DNA of 64,000 nt from Gentiana macrophylla. Taxonomy: Eukaryota; Streptophyta; Magnoliopsida; Gentianales; Gentianaceae. Under the pieces are notes generated by a model. The model was not told where the DNA came from and did no database searches. It was given only the letters and a program-made list of their open reading frames with translations. The stretch's first letter is position 1. Every line of letters starts with the position of its first letter. Made by a program: the position numbers and the translations under genes. The stretch covers positions 3,844,001-3,908,000 of the forward strand of contig CM047805.1 of the NCBI GenBank assembly GCA_026214975.1, in the 5' to 3' direction. Positions 23,356-33,131 of the stretch are shown here, piece by piece.

Positions 23356-23570
23356 GTTGATTTAATGGTAAACTGGATGGTCCAGTTTTTTTATACGACT
23401 GGACCGTAGTATTTCCTTATAAGTTTTAGTTTGTCGCAAATTTTACGTTCCACCGCATAATATGCTGCCCGTGGGTTTAATTTATTATTTTGAACATGGA
23501 ATATCTTACATATTTTTCATGTCAGAACCAGCCATGATTTCGTTAAAATTTTCCAGTCGGGACCAAATTA
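23356..23570. repeat. Direct repeat DR-1, right copy
   Basis: Second copy of 21823-22037, including the TTTTACGTTCCACCGCATAA and GTGGGTTTAATTTATTATTT blocks. It is followed to about 23800 by a short dispersed repeat with a CTGGGTCCGCCCC end, matching the reverse complement of GGCGGACTCAGG at 22003. Confidence 0.85.
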
Positions 23571-23800
23571 GAAAAAAAAGGTGAAAAAAAATTCATCTGC
23601 CAAGATTCCAAACCTGTGACCTATGGATACATAACAAAGCTTCTAACCAATTGAACTAAATTGATAATTACATTAAATATTGTCTGAAATAATATACATA
23701 CACAGTTTTAATATTACTAGAGGGGTATATTAATAACTTCGTCTGAAAATTCGAGGGGGTCCATGCACCCCACCCCTATAAGGCTGGGTCCGCCCCCACA
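23532..23800. repeat. Dispersed repeat ending in GGGTCCGCCC
   Basis: The right terminus (AAGGCTGGGTCCGCCCCC) is the inverse of GTGGCGGACTCAGG at 22001, an end motif common in plant dispersed repeats. The interior has the AACCTGTGACCTATGG and AACCAATTGAACTAA pattern often found in such repeats. Class is undetermined. Confidence 0.4.
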
Positions 23801-24062
23801 TTAATTTTGTCCCACTCGCAAACAAATAAACAATTTTTGTCGTGCAAATATTATTATTTTTCGTTTATGAATTATAGTGGTGGTGTGTATTATACAAGTT
23901 CACATGAAATGACTAAAAGTTCACATCAATCAACAATAAAACAAAACAATGCAGAGGCATATAAAAAAAAACTTCTTTTATTAATCATATAATTAATTGT
24001 ACATAACATAAACAACAAGGCTTATTAAAGCACTTCTTTTATTAACCATGTAAATCATGTAA

Positions 24063-24784
24063 TTAATTATACAAATAAAACAGGGCCTTGACATGTGGGT
24101 GAAGACAGTCGATTATTTGATTTGGCAGACCATTTAGCTCACTGTAACAAATTCGTACTTCTGTCACTACATATTGTTTAACTTTCTTATTAATAACTTT
24201 GCACCTTAGTTCAGTGTTATGATTGTCAGCGACTCTATTCATTATAGAGTGAATGTAATTAAAAGAAGTTTGTCGATTAGATTGTAAGCCAAATCTATAT
24301 ACTTTCGCATCAATGTTTATGGCATAATACAGTTTCATTGCCAGATAGAAATACGCAATTTGGTTTCTTCTGAATAGGGTATGACAACCATGTTCGTACC
24401 ATTCGTGACTCCAAAATCCATCGTTATTTCCAAATAGATTTGGCCATGAAATCATCATCCACTGACGAAGGTTGGGATCCTGCAGTATAGTAAATTAAAA
24501 GAATTCGATAGTAAAAATTATTCGTGATTAAAAATGACAAAGAATAGATATAGCTAATTCATTACATGGATTGGTGTATATGCATTGCGCGCAGGGCATG
24601 TAAGGCCAGCCACATCCTGCCATAGGCCGTGAACGGTGAAGTGTCTTATTGCACCGTTACAATATGTTTAGCGTGGTGGGCGTGTGCAACGGCCTGGTGG
24701 CCACTGCAGTGCTAATTTATAGCCATAGCCGTACAACGGTAATAGGATACACACGAAAACTAGGAATCCTGTTTGTTTCTGCAT
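24063..24784 (-). pseudogene. S-RNase-type RNase T2 gene, copy 1 (one nonsense codon)
   Basis: RNase T2 enzymes are secreted ribonucleases; the S-RNase class is the pistil determinant of self-incompatibility in several eudicot families. Exon 1 (24566-24784) encodes a signal peptide (MQKQTGFLVFVCILLPLYGYG), the conserved LALQWPPGRC block and active-site block FTVHGLW. An 86-bp intron (24480-24565, GT..AG, phase 0) lies shortly after HGLW, where S-RNase genes have their single intron. Exon 2 (24063-24479) carries the second active-site block FWSHEWYEHG, then CKVINKKVKQYVVTEVRICY and IIDC. Length, about 210 residues, is normal. A TAA at 24668-24670 interrupts exon 1. Relative to copy 2, a 7-bp loss near 24100 shifts the C-terminus and removes the last cysteine. 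A TATA box lies about 60 bp upstream. The call to RNase T2 is firm; S-RNase rather than S-like RNase is inferred from intron number and position. Confidence 0.85.
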
Positions 24785-24842
24785 TATGATAAGTTTTAAT
24801 ATTTGTGTGATAATGAGTAGGAATATGGGAATACTCCCCCTC

Positions 24843-24850
24843 AATTTATA
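24843..24850 (-). promoter_or_regulatory. TATA box of RNase T2 copy 1
   Basis: TATAAATTGAGGGG on the minus strand, about 60 bp upstream of the ATG at 24784. The same block, with flanking sequence, is conserved upstream of copy 3 (57590-57599), which supports a real shared promoter. Confidence 0.65.
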
Positions 24851-24884
24851 GTAAAGCAACCATGTATTAGAGTATCCCAAACTT

Positions 24885-25250
24885 TAATTCAGCAATTCGG
24901 ACCAAATCTGATTTGTTAGTCTCAAACCAATTGGAATAAAAGAAATCTATTAATGGACCCCTCTTTTAGCAAAAAGAAATTGTCACTTTAGAAATTTTTA
25001 TTGACTTGAAGGTGATGATATTGTAGTTAATTTCTTGATTCTGAACCACCATAAAATCACTATTAAAGTACTGATAAAGCGATTTCTTCTGATTGTATCA
25101 TGCTTAACTAATTAATTTTACTTGCTCGTATTGTTAGATCAACATTTCAAGTGTAAGCAAACATCTATCTATCTATCTATATATCTATACTAGTAATAGA
25201 CCCATACAATGCACGAGACACTATCAAATTGAAAAACAAATTATATAAAA
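24885..25250. other. Intergenic DNA upstream of RNase T2 copy 1
   Basis: AT-rich, with an (ATCT)n stretch near 25163-25185 and the phrase ACTAGTAATAGACCC...GCACGAG, which resembles ends of common plant repeats. No gene is seen. Confidence 0.4.
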
Positions 25251-25629
25251 TTAGGAGAATGAGGGAGAAGGACATAAATATTTCATCAATTGAGTAGAAT
25301 GACAGTCTTTTGAAACTTTGCATAAATGACAAAACTATTTATCCACTGTCAAAATTCACTTGTGTTCGAAATTCACTGTTTAAATTCACCGCCGAAATTT
25401 ACTGTCGAAATTCACTAATTATCAAAATTTATTGTCGAAATTAACTGATTTTCGGGATTCACCATTAAATTCAACGATTTGGGATTCACCTGGGAAATTC
25501 ACCGATTTTCGGGATTCATTGTTTGTCTTTTCTCGCTATAAAATTATGCGATTGTCATTCTTCCTATAAAAAATATGTGAATTTGTCGTATGTTACTTAA
25601 AAATATTTCAGATTGTGTCATTATATCTA
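25251..25629. repeat. 380-bp tandem duplication, unit 1
   Basis: Aligns with 25630-26010 over its whole length (AAATATTTCATCAATTGAGT, GACAAAACTATTTAT, TTCACTTGTGTTCGAAATTC). The interior is built of short degenerate copies of AATTCACCGATTTTCGGG. Non-coding. Confidence 0.85.
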
Positions 25630-26010
25630 GGGAATGAGGAGAAGGACGTAAATATTTCATCAATTGAGTAGAAGGACAGCTTTTTGAAACTTTTGCATAA
25701 AGGACAAAACTATTTATTCATCGTCGAAATTCACTTGTGTTCGAAATTCACTGCTTAAATTTGCCATTAAATTCAATTGTCCGAAATTCACTAATTTTCA
25801 AAATTCATTATCGAGATTCACCGATTTTCGGGATTCATCGTCAAAATTCATCGTCGAAATTCACCGATTTTGGGATTCACTAGGAAGATTCACCGATTTT
25901 CGGGATTCATTGTTTGTCCTTCTCGCTTATAAAAATTATGCGATTGTCCTTCTCCCTATAAAAATATAGTTAGTTGTCGCATTCTTAAAAATATTCCAGA
26001 TTGTGTCCTT
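25630..26010. repeat. 380-bp tandem duplication, unit 2
   Basis: Second unit, about as diverged as expected for an old duplication, with the same internal AATTCACCGATTTTCGGG sub-repeats. It ends near CCAGATTGTGTCCTTATCC. Confidence 0.85.
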
Positions 26011-26308
26011 ATCCCTAATTTTCCATTATATCTAATTTCCCATATAAAATTTCATAAAAAAGAAAACGAACAATCCATTATGATTGTCCAAAAATGAAGT
26101 CATCCAAAAGTGATTCCTCATATGCCGTGCATGGGATAAATGAACATAGCATGTGTTTTATAAAAAGTTTTCTTTTAAGGTTAAGAAGACAAAGTCCAAA
26201 TTTTCGGGAAGTTATTGTGTGGTGAGGGAATTTGTGGTGAAATGACGGGTGAAACGATCAGAACCACACAGTTTTAATACAGAATGAAGCTGTGTGGTGT
26301 GTGGTGTG
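26011..26308. other. Spacer without a recognisable gene
   Basis: Includes the phrase GCCGTGCATGGGATAAA (about 26115), roughly inverse to CCCATACAATGCACGAG at 25200. The two might be ends of a degenerate mobile repeat holding the tandem duplication; the match is weak. Confidence 0.3.
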
Positions 26309-26334
26309 CCACACGGTGTCTCCGCACCGTGTGG
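26309..26334. other. Perfect 10-bp hairpin with a 6-base loop
   Basis: CCACACGGTG, loop TCTCCG, CACCGTGTGG. Outside it GTGTGGTGT and ACACCACAC extend the inverted symmetry, giving a stem-loop of about 55 bases (26291-26345). It is not followed by a T-run, and no adjacent gene explains it. Confidence 0.8.
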
Positions 26335-26369
26335 AGACACCACACAATAATCTCCCCAAATTTTCTACA

Positions 26370-26859
26370 TGCGTAAAGTAATTGTCTGCTCACCCCATAT
26401 AAGAATGAGACATAAAAGTTTTATCAACTCGGGTTAGCCTTTTTAAACCAAGCGAGGATGACGGTCTAAGCAGTTGACCGGATCATTTATGACTCATTTA
26501 ACGCTACCAGGCTCGGGGTTTGGGGCATTATAAAATATTATCAGAGCCGACTATCAAACGGATCTACGTGTCACACAGTGTGAGGCGGTGGGGGCCACCT
26601 CTAGACTCCTCTATAGGGACGAAACTGAGACAAATTTTGGCTGTCCTGGCGAGGACGCTAGTCCCTTATAAGGGGGAGTTTGTAAAGTCTCACATTTGTA
26701 AAGTAATAGCCGGCTCACCCACACATGAGTGCTAGACATAAATACATTGTCAACTCGGGTTAGGTCTTTTAAACTAAAAGGAGACGACGGTCTAAGCGGT
26801 TGACCGGATCATTTATGACTTATTTAACGCTACATGACCAGAGGTCTGAGGACGTTACA
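26370..26859 (+). mobile_element. TRIM (miniature LTR retroelement), about 490 bp
   Basis: Direct terminal repeats 26370-26532 and 26681-26859 share TCAACTCGGGTTAG, GTTGACCGGATCATTTATGAC and TTTAACGCTAC. After the left repeat comes TATTATCAGAGCCGA (26536-26550), close to an initiator-Met PBS. Before the right repeat lies AAGGGGGAG (26670-26678), a good polypurine tract. The right LTR reads TGTAAA...GTTACA. The internal part is only about 150 bp and non-coding. This is the layout of a terminal-repeat retrotransposon in miniature, mobilised by proteins of other elements. No 5S rRNA-like motif is seen, so it does not look like Cassandra. No clear TSD was found. Confidence 0.7.
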
Positions 26860-27075
26860 ACATGTACACGCCTTATTAATCACCTCACACTACAATTGCA
26901 ACATAAATATGTGACGAGTTAATAACTAAACAACATAATTGACTGGTTTTACAAGGTTTTTGATGTGCGTCTAGAGGAGCTCTAATTTGGCGCGAGTATT
27001 TTAGCTAGCCAAATATATGGCCAAGTATGAGGTTGAGCTAGTCTTTTCTCCAAGTGATGGCGCTACCGAGCCTTC
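26860..27075. other. Spacer, nothing recognised
   Basis: A short AT-rich stretch between the TRIM and hAT-2 with no supportable gene or repeat. Confidence 0.5.
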
Positions 27076-27083
27076 CATAAATC

Positions 27084-28466
27084 TAGAGGTGGCCACGGTT
27101 AACCGGTGGTTTGTCAAACCGCCGGTTTGCCGGTTTGATATTTTTGGAACCGAAACCGGAACCGGAACCGGAACCGCCGGTTTGAACCGGATTTTTGAAA
27201 CCGGCCGGAACCGGTTAAAACCAGCCGGAACCGGAACCGGCTATATAAATATTTTTATTTTTTTTCCCCAAACTCTTCCAAAATTTTTGTATAAATACCA
27301 CCCATTTCATACAAAAATTCCTACACCAATCTCTACATTTCAATTCTTAAATCTTCTACTCAATTCTTACATCTTCTATTCAATTCTTTGATTATCAAGT
27401 TTGTTTAGTTGTTAAAAACAACAATCAAATTTACTTTACGATACCAATTTTTGAAGTTGTTCTGATTTAATCGTTACTTCAATACGGTTTTAGTTATAAG
27501 TAAATTTGGTTTTGTATTTTATTCAGCTAATTTTTTTACAAGTGTAAAAAATATTCAATTTTATAATCAAATTTACTTTACTTGACCGAAATTTGAAATT
27601 GTTCTAATTTAATCGTTATTTCAATTCGGTTTTAGTTATAACTAAATTGGTTAGTTAAATTAAAATTTTTTTATAACCATTATATGTAATTTAGATTTAA
27701 ATCAAATTTACTTTACTTAATTTTTTTTTTATAACCGTTATATATATTTTTGATTTTTTTCAATGCCAAGAAGAGGTGCATCAACACAAGGCAATCGAAA
27801 TGTTACTTTCCGTGATGATACGGTTGTGCCGGAATCGGATGATCTTGCTGGTGGCTATAGACCCCAATATTATACATATAAGAACCTTTGGACTATGATA
27901 AAACAAACATTTAAAAAACCTTTAAAAACTATAAAAACATATAAGAAGACTATAAAAGACTAAAAAACAACAAACTATAAAAGACTATAAAAGACTAAAA
28001 AAACAACAAACTATAAAATACGTAGGCAACCGAATTACCGGTACAAGCGTTGAAAAAATAACACAATTTTTTTTAAAATAACATTATTTACATATAAATA
28101 AAATAACACAATATTAATATTATTTTTAAAACCGAATAGAAAACTATTTTAAAAAATATATATTACTCTCGCTTTAGTAATTATAGTGAAAAGAATAATA
28201 ATTTGTTATTATAGTGAAAATAATAAGTATTATGTGAAAATGAAAAGAAAAAAAAATTATGAAATTTTAAAATCATGGCCGGAACCGTGATCTGAACCGG
28301 AAGCAAACCGGGAGCAAACCGGGGTAAACCGGAACCGGCCCAAACCGTAAACCGGTGATTTTGAGCGAGAAACCGCCGGTTTTTCAAACCGTGTTCGTTA
28401 AACAAAGCGCGTAAACCAAGATTATTTAAAACCGGTGGTTCCGGTTCCACCATTTGGCCAGGTCTA
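27084..28466. mobile_element. Non-autonomous hAT element hAT-2 (same family as hAT-1, inverted)
   Basis: The left end is TAGAGGTGGCCA and the right end TGGCCAGGTCTA. 8-bp flanks are CATAAATC (27076-27083) and TATAAATC (28467-28474), seven of eight identical. Subterminal AACCGGCGGTT-type repeats fill both ends. The right half is the reverse complement of the left half of hAT-1. A 66-codon frame at 27763-27963 (MPRRGASTQGNRNVTFRDD...) sits between the ends and may be a leftover first exon of the parent element, but has no transposase motif. 1383 bp. Confidence 0.85.
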
Positions 28467-28623
28467 TATAAATCCTTCTAACTCTATTTTGGATGAACCG
28501 GAAAAGCACACGTGGATAGATTCTTGTACTTTCTTTAGTTGTAATAATATTTTGAAATGAAATAAAAATTTCCTTGCTCATATTTTTGTCTATTTATTTT
28601 TCTACTACGTTGTATACATATAT

Positions 28624-29248
28624 TGACGGAGGTTGGACCAGTACCTCGCCACATGTCATCCCCACACTGATCCACCTATAAATGAAAATTGAAAGTCCAT
28701 CTTGAGCGACATAACCCCAGGATCCGAGCTATGCGGTCTCGGCTACTCTCCTCCGACCTCTGTAGATCGGCCGAGGCATAAGGTCAGCCTACCCATGTCC
28801 GACCCTATAGGTCCGCCTAAGTCCGCCTCGGACCGAATTCCCTAGGTACACGTTAGAAATCAGATAAATACAGAAAGAATCCAAAGTCATGACGATTCTG
28901 ACCCTGGCATTCAAATATAATCATAATTATCTCCCAGAATCAAGGATATCAAATCATCATTATCTCTTTCTTATGGACACAAAATTAAAGTCCAACATGG
29001 ACACGCTACACGCATTGCTAGGGCACAAGCCCCTCCTATATAAACAATCCCTAAGGAACTACGGAGACTTGATTCCAATACACTCATTGGATACATAGGC
29101 AGCTTGAGACACAATTTCTCAAATGCAGTCTAAACCACCATCAAACTCCCCCCGTTTCATATCACTTTTAGGGTACCACCTTGAACAGATTGTCACTCAG
29201 AGGAAGGCAACCACCGGATTTAATACCCGATGAATTCCAGCATCGTCA
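28624..29248 (+). repeat. 5' LTR of the Tat-like element
   Basis: 625 bp from TGACGGAGG to CATCGTCA, with inverted TGACG/CGTCA termini. A TATA box (TATATAAA) is at 29037-29044 on the plus strand. The outer end is set from the terminal motif alone, since there is no second LTR. Confidence 0.7.
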
Positions 29249-29266
29249 GTTGGCGCTAGAATGAGG
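29249..29266 (+). other. Primer binding site of the Tat-like element
   Basis: GTTGGCGCTAGAATGAGG directly after the LTR end CGTCA. TTGGCGCTAGAA-type sites are usual in Tat-lineage elements. Confidence 0.7.
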
Positions 29267-29441
29267 GCATTCCATTGGCAGTTTGTTTCACGATGGCATA
29301 TATGGATTTAACGCCACCTATGATCATCCAGGCAAGGAATCGGACTAAGAGCATATACACCATCTCCGGAGGACCCAGCAACCGGATCCTTGAAGAAGAA
29401 GATGACCCACGTGCCAACACTCTAGTACCTTACAAATAGCG

Positions 29442-30179
29442 GTGATTTTTTTTGTAGAAGTAGCCTACAACGCTAGAGATCTTATCCCCTTGACAATTAA
29501 CAACGATGGCCTCGTAATTAAAGCCATGGTAGGTGAGAATTTGGTAAGACAAATCAGTATCGACACTGGAAGCGCGGTCAGTGTCATGTACTACTATACA
29601 TTCCAATTGATGCAGCTAAAAGACTCTGAGATGTCGCCAACAACAACTCTATTGTTCAGCTTCTCCGGATCTCCCGTACGTCTCGAAGGTACGATTGTCC
29701 TCGCCACTACATTCGGTCGACCACCCAAGGGCCGAACTCTCTCGGTCGAATATGTTTTGGTCAAGGCTCCGTCTGCTTATAATGTTATTATGGGTCGGCC
29801 TCCCCTGATCAGCTTACAGGTTGTAATCCCACCCACACATAACAGTTTAAGGTTTCCCACCACCGAGGGCTCCGTAGAAATCAGAGGTGATGTAGATATG
29901 GTTAGGAGCTGCTATGCGTCCAACACAAATAAAGAAACAACGTCAACACAGGTGCTCATAGAGGAATTGCTCCCTGAAGATGAAGAAACCTGGTCCTCAG
30001 ATGACAAGGCAGAGGAATTTTGTCTATGGGAAAATCAAGCGGGTTTGACGAAAGATCGGTTCTTGGATCCCCAATCAATACAAACGATGGCTTGTGGATC
30101 TGCTAAAAGAGTTCAGGGATGTGTTCGCCTAGAAAATAGAAGACATGCCTGGTATGTCCCCAATGTTAGCTCTGCATAG
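29442..30179 (+). pseudogene. Aspartic protease (Tat-like)
   Basis: 245 codons are open. The active-site loop is IDTGSAVSVMY (about residue 40), followed by FSFSGSPVRLEGTIVLATTFG and APSAYNVIMGRP, the usual retropepsin fold of Tat elements. The tail leads towards RT (DRFLDPQSIQ). A frameshift around 30095-30180 breaks the VFAWKIEDMPGM-like link to RT, so this is a remnant. Proteolytic processing of gag-pol is the family role. Confidence 0.8.
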
Positions 30180-30184
30180 GCTGA

Positions 30185-30730
30185 ATGTTGACCCGAGCCG
30201 GAAGCCTGTTCGGCAAAAGAAAAAGGCATTTCGCCAAGGAACGAATTGATGCTATCAAGAAAGAAGTGGACAAATTGCTCCAAGCCGGCATCGTTCGGGA
30301 AGTGAACTACCCCGACTGGTTGGCAAATCCAGTCTTAGTCAAAAAACCGGATGGCAGTTGGAGGATGTGCATGGATTTCACCGACCTCAACCGAGCCTGC
30401 TCCAAAGACTGTTATCCACTGCCCAAGATAGACCGTATGGTAGATTCAACCATAGGTTTCGAGGTATTCGGCTTCTTGGACGCCTACAAAGGTTACCATC
30501 AAATAGCCATGGACCCTCGAGACGCAGAAAAAACCTCGTTCGTCACTAAGTTCGAACATACTGCTATAAAACCTTGCCGTTTGGCCTCAAGAACGCTGGT
30601 GCTACCTACCAAAGGGCAGTTAACGCAATATTCAAAGATCATATCGGCAGATGAATGAAAGTATACGTGGAAAACCTTTTAATCAAGAGCAAGTCCCTAG
30701 GACAATATTTAATCGATGTGAGGGAAGTCC
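30185..30730 (+). pseudogene. Reverse transcriptase fragment (Tat-like)
   Basis: Open at 30185-30658: KERIDAIKKEVDKLLQAGIVREVNYPDWLANPVLV, KPDGSWRMCMDFTDLNRACSKDCYPLPKIDRMVD, FGFLDAYKGYHQIAMDP and EKTSFVT. Then a frameshift, and the catalytic block appears as MKVYVENLLIKSK, with EN in place of the invariant DD. The frame ends at the junction with duplicated RNase-locus DNA near 30730. Inactive for three independent reasons: active site, frame and truncation. Confidence 0.85.
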
Positions 30731-30821
30731 TTTTATTAATCATATAATTAATTGTACATAACATAAACAACAAGGCTTATTAAAGCACTTCTTTTATTAA
30801 CCATGTAAATCATGTAATTAA

Positions 30822-31402
30822 TTATACAAATAAAACAGGGTCTTGACATGTGGGTGAAGTAGATTGACAGTCGATTATTTGATTTGGCAGACCATTTAGC
30901 TCACCGTAACAAATCCGTACTTCTGTCAGTACATATTGCTTAACTTTCTTATAAATAACTTTTCACCTTAGTTTAGTGTTATGATAGTCAGCGACTCTAT
31001 TCATTATAGAGTGAATGTAATTAAAAGAAGTTTGTCGATTAGATTGTAAGCCAAATCTATATACTTTCGCATCAATGTTTATGACATAATACAGTTTCAT
31101 TGTCAGATGGAAATACGCAGTTTGGTTTTTTCTGAATAGGGTATGACAACCATGTTCGTACCATTCGTGACTCCAAAATCCATCGTTATTTCCAAATATA
31201 TTTGGCCATGAAATCATCATCCACTGATGAAGGTTGGGATCCTGCACTATAGTAAATTAAAAGAATTCGATAGTAAAAATTATTCGTGATTAAAAATGAC
31301 AAAGAATAGATATAGCTAATTCATTACATGGATTGGTGTATATGCATTGCACGCAGGGCATGTAAGGCCAGCCACATCCGGCCATATGCCGTGAACGGTG
31401 AA
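30822..31402 (-). pseudogene. S-RNase-type RNase T2 gene, copy 2 (5' truncated)
   Basis: Very similar to copy 1 over 30731-31402, including its 3' flank. Partial exon 1 (31328-31402) has FTVHGIWPDVAGLTCPACNA; the 86-bp intron (31242-31327) is conserved. Exon 2 (30822-31241) has FWSHEWYEHG, and then TGC to TGA at 30963-30965 converts a conserved cysteine codon to stop. Beyond the stop the frame still reads EVRICYGELNG and IIDCQSTSPTCQ, giving the normal C-terminus with the last cysteine. Signal peptide and QWPP block are missing because the copy is fused to LINE sequence at the ATGTT where a solo LTR later inserted. The downstream side abuts the cut Tat RT. Confidence 0.85.
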
Positions 31403-31407
31403 ATGTT

Positions 31408-33126
31408 TGTTAGGTGTAGTGCTCGAAAGACAATTTGTGTAATTGTTTTTAATAATGAATGACAGAATTTTTGTCACCTTATTACTTGCTTTGTGCTTGT
31501 AAAGTAATACACTGCTGCAAACCCTAAGTATATCTGTATGTAACCACTTAACTCAGTGTATGGATTACGCGTGAGGATTGAGTTAGTGGAGATATGCTTA
31601 AACTGTTAGTCCGTGGTGAACTTAATCAGATTTTAGGGTCTCTTGATTAAAACACCAATAATGCGCCCAGAACGCCTTATGGTGTGATAGTCTTATCCGG
31701 ATTTGTCGGTGAAGAGGTACCTACGTGGGGCATTTATATATGATGGCATTCATATAGGATCGAACCGATTTAATCTGAATTTTCGATATAATTATGTAAT
31801 CGAGGAATCTTATTAAATCATTAGATGATCATATATGAATCAACCTTAATCCTGAGGTGATCATGAGTCTTTGCTTGTCCGGGGTAGTGTTTGATGTGTT
31901 AGTTACGGTTCACTTAAATATGTGTTCCAAGCCACTTCTCATTGGCACTATCTCAGGATGAGTGAGTAGTTTACGATTTTCATGGACATGGAATCCATTC
32001 CTTCCTGCGGGAAGTAGAGAGACACGATCCCCTTATTTGTTAGCCCTAAGAAAGTGATCGATCTCGGGAGTTCATATTAGACTAATTGATCACTAGTCGA
32101 TATGTGAACTAATTGATCATCGAGGGGTTAATGGTAAATAAGGATAAGATATTCGTGGTCGGGTTTACGGAGAAATCCCACTCGAGTGGACGATCTATGG
32201 AGGTTAATCCGTATGTAGTGATTATATCAATGGACGCTTATTCACTCATGGGTTGAGTGTAAGTATATATCTATAATTGGTAGAGTTCGGTTTAGGGTTT
32301 ATGGTGGCGTAATCCCGGAATTAATAATTAATGTACTTATTCATTCGATGAATAATTAATTATTGAGCCTTGGTTATAGGTCCATGGTCCCCGATGTGGC
32401 TTCGTAATTCGGACTAATAATCTTGTTATTTGGGCCTCATTGATAATTAATTAATTTGGGCTAATTAATTGATATGCATGAATATTATTTAGTTGGGCTA
32501 AATAATATAATACACATAAAAGACATTTTATGTGGGCTTTTAAACCCTAATGGTGGCGCCAATTAGTGTCTCTTTTATCACAAGAATTAATTTTCTTGTG
32601 TTATGGAAAATAAAAGATATTCTTGTTATATGATTGGTTGGATGACTTGTTATTTGATTTCCTATTGGTCAATAATATGTCACAATTATTCATTAAGGAA
32701 AATATCTTTTTATTTTGTTTAATTAATTAATCATTTAATTAATTAAAACTTGGAGACCAAGGATTTACTCTCCTATAAAAGGAGAGTTATTCCAAGTGTA
32801 AAAACACTTGAAAAATTTCGCCCCATATCAAATAAAAGAGAGGAAAAAATTAGTTTTCTTGTCTAGGGTTTTTTGGAAGAAGAAAAACTCTAAGTTTTTC
32901 TTGGTGTTGCATATCAAGGAGGTTCGTGTATCAAGAAGGGTGTCCACCAACCACCGTTTGGAGAACACATCGGAAGATCTTGGCTTCTCTTCCTACTATT
33001 GGTAACATGATCTTAACCCCCTTGTAGTAGTTTAAGTCCTTTAACTATGTATTGTGATATATAAGTCGTGATCCATCCTCTGCGCGTAGATCTAACTCGT
33101 TTAGATCTAAGAACCTGCATCCTTCA
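31408..33126 (+). mobile_element. Solo LTR, 1719 bp, TSD ATGTT
   Basis: Starts TGTTAGGTGTAG and ends CATCCTTCA, flanked by perfect 5-bp repeats ATGTT (31403-31407 and 33127-33131). A plus-strand TATA box (CTATAAAAGG) is at 32773-32782. No gag or pol is inside, and no internal domain follows, so it is the product of LTR-LTR recombination. The lineage (Copia or Gypsy) cannot be told from the LTR alone. The small open frame at 32808-33005 is transcribed-leader noise. Confidence 0.85.
32773..32782 (+). promoter_or_regulatory. TATA box of the solo LTR
   Basis: CTATAAAAGG within CTCTCCTATAAAAGGAGAG, itself a small inverted repeat. A classic U3/R promoter context, still present and possibly able to drive transcription into the LINE remnant downstream. 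Confidence 0.6.
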
Positions 33127-33131
33127 ATGTT

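Larger units (their letters stand above)
28624..30730 (+). mobile_element. Truncated Tat-like Ty3/Gypsy element
   Basis: 5' LTR 28624-29248 has TGACG...CGTCA ends, and the PBS is TTGGCGCTAGAATGAGGG. About 190 bp after the PBS the protease frame begins, so nearly all of gag is deleted; a remnant TISGGPSNR-like phrase sits near 29358. RT follows and is cut at about 30730, where DNA homologous to the 3' flank of RNase T2 copy 1 (from 23977) starts abruptly. No 3' LTR is present. Confidence 0.8.
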
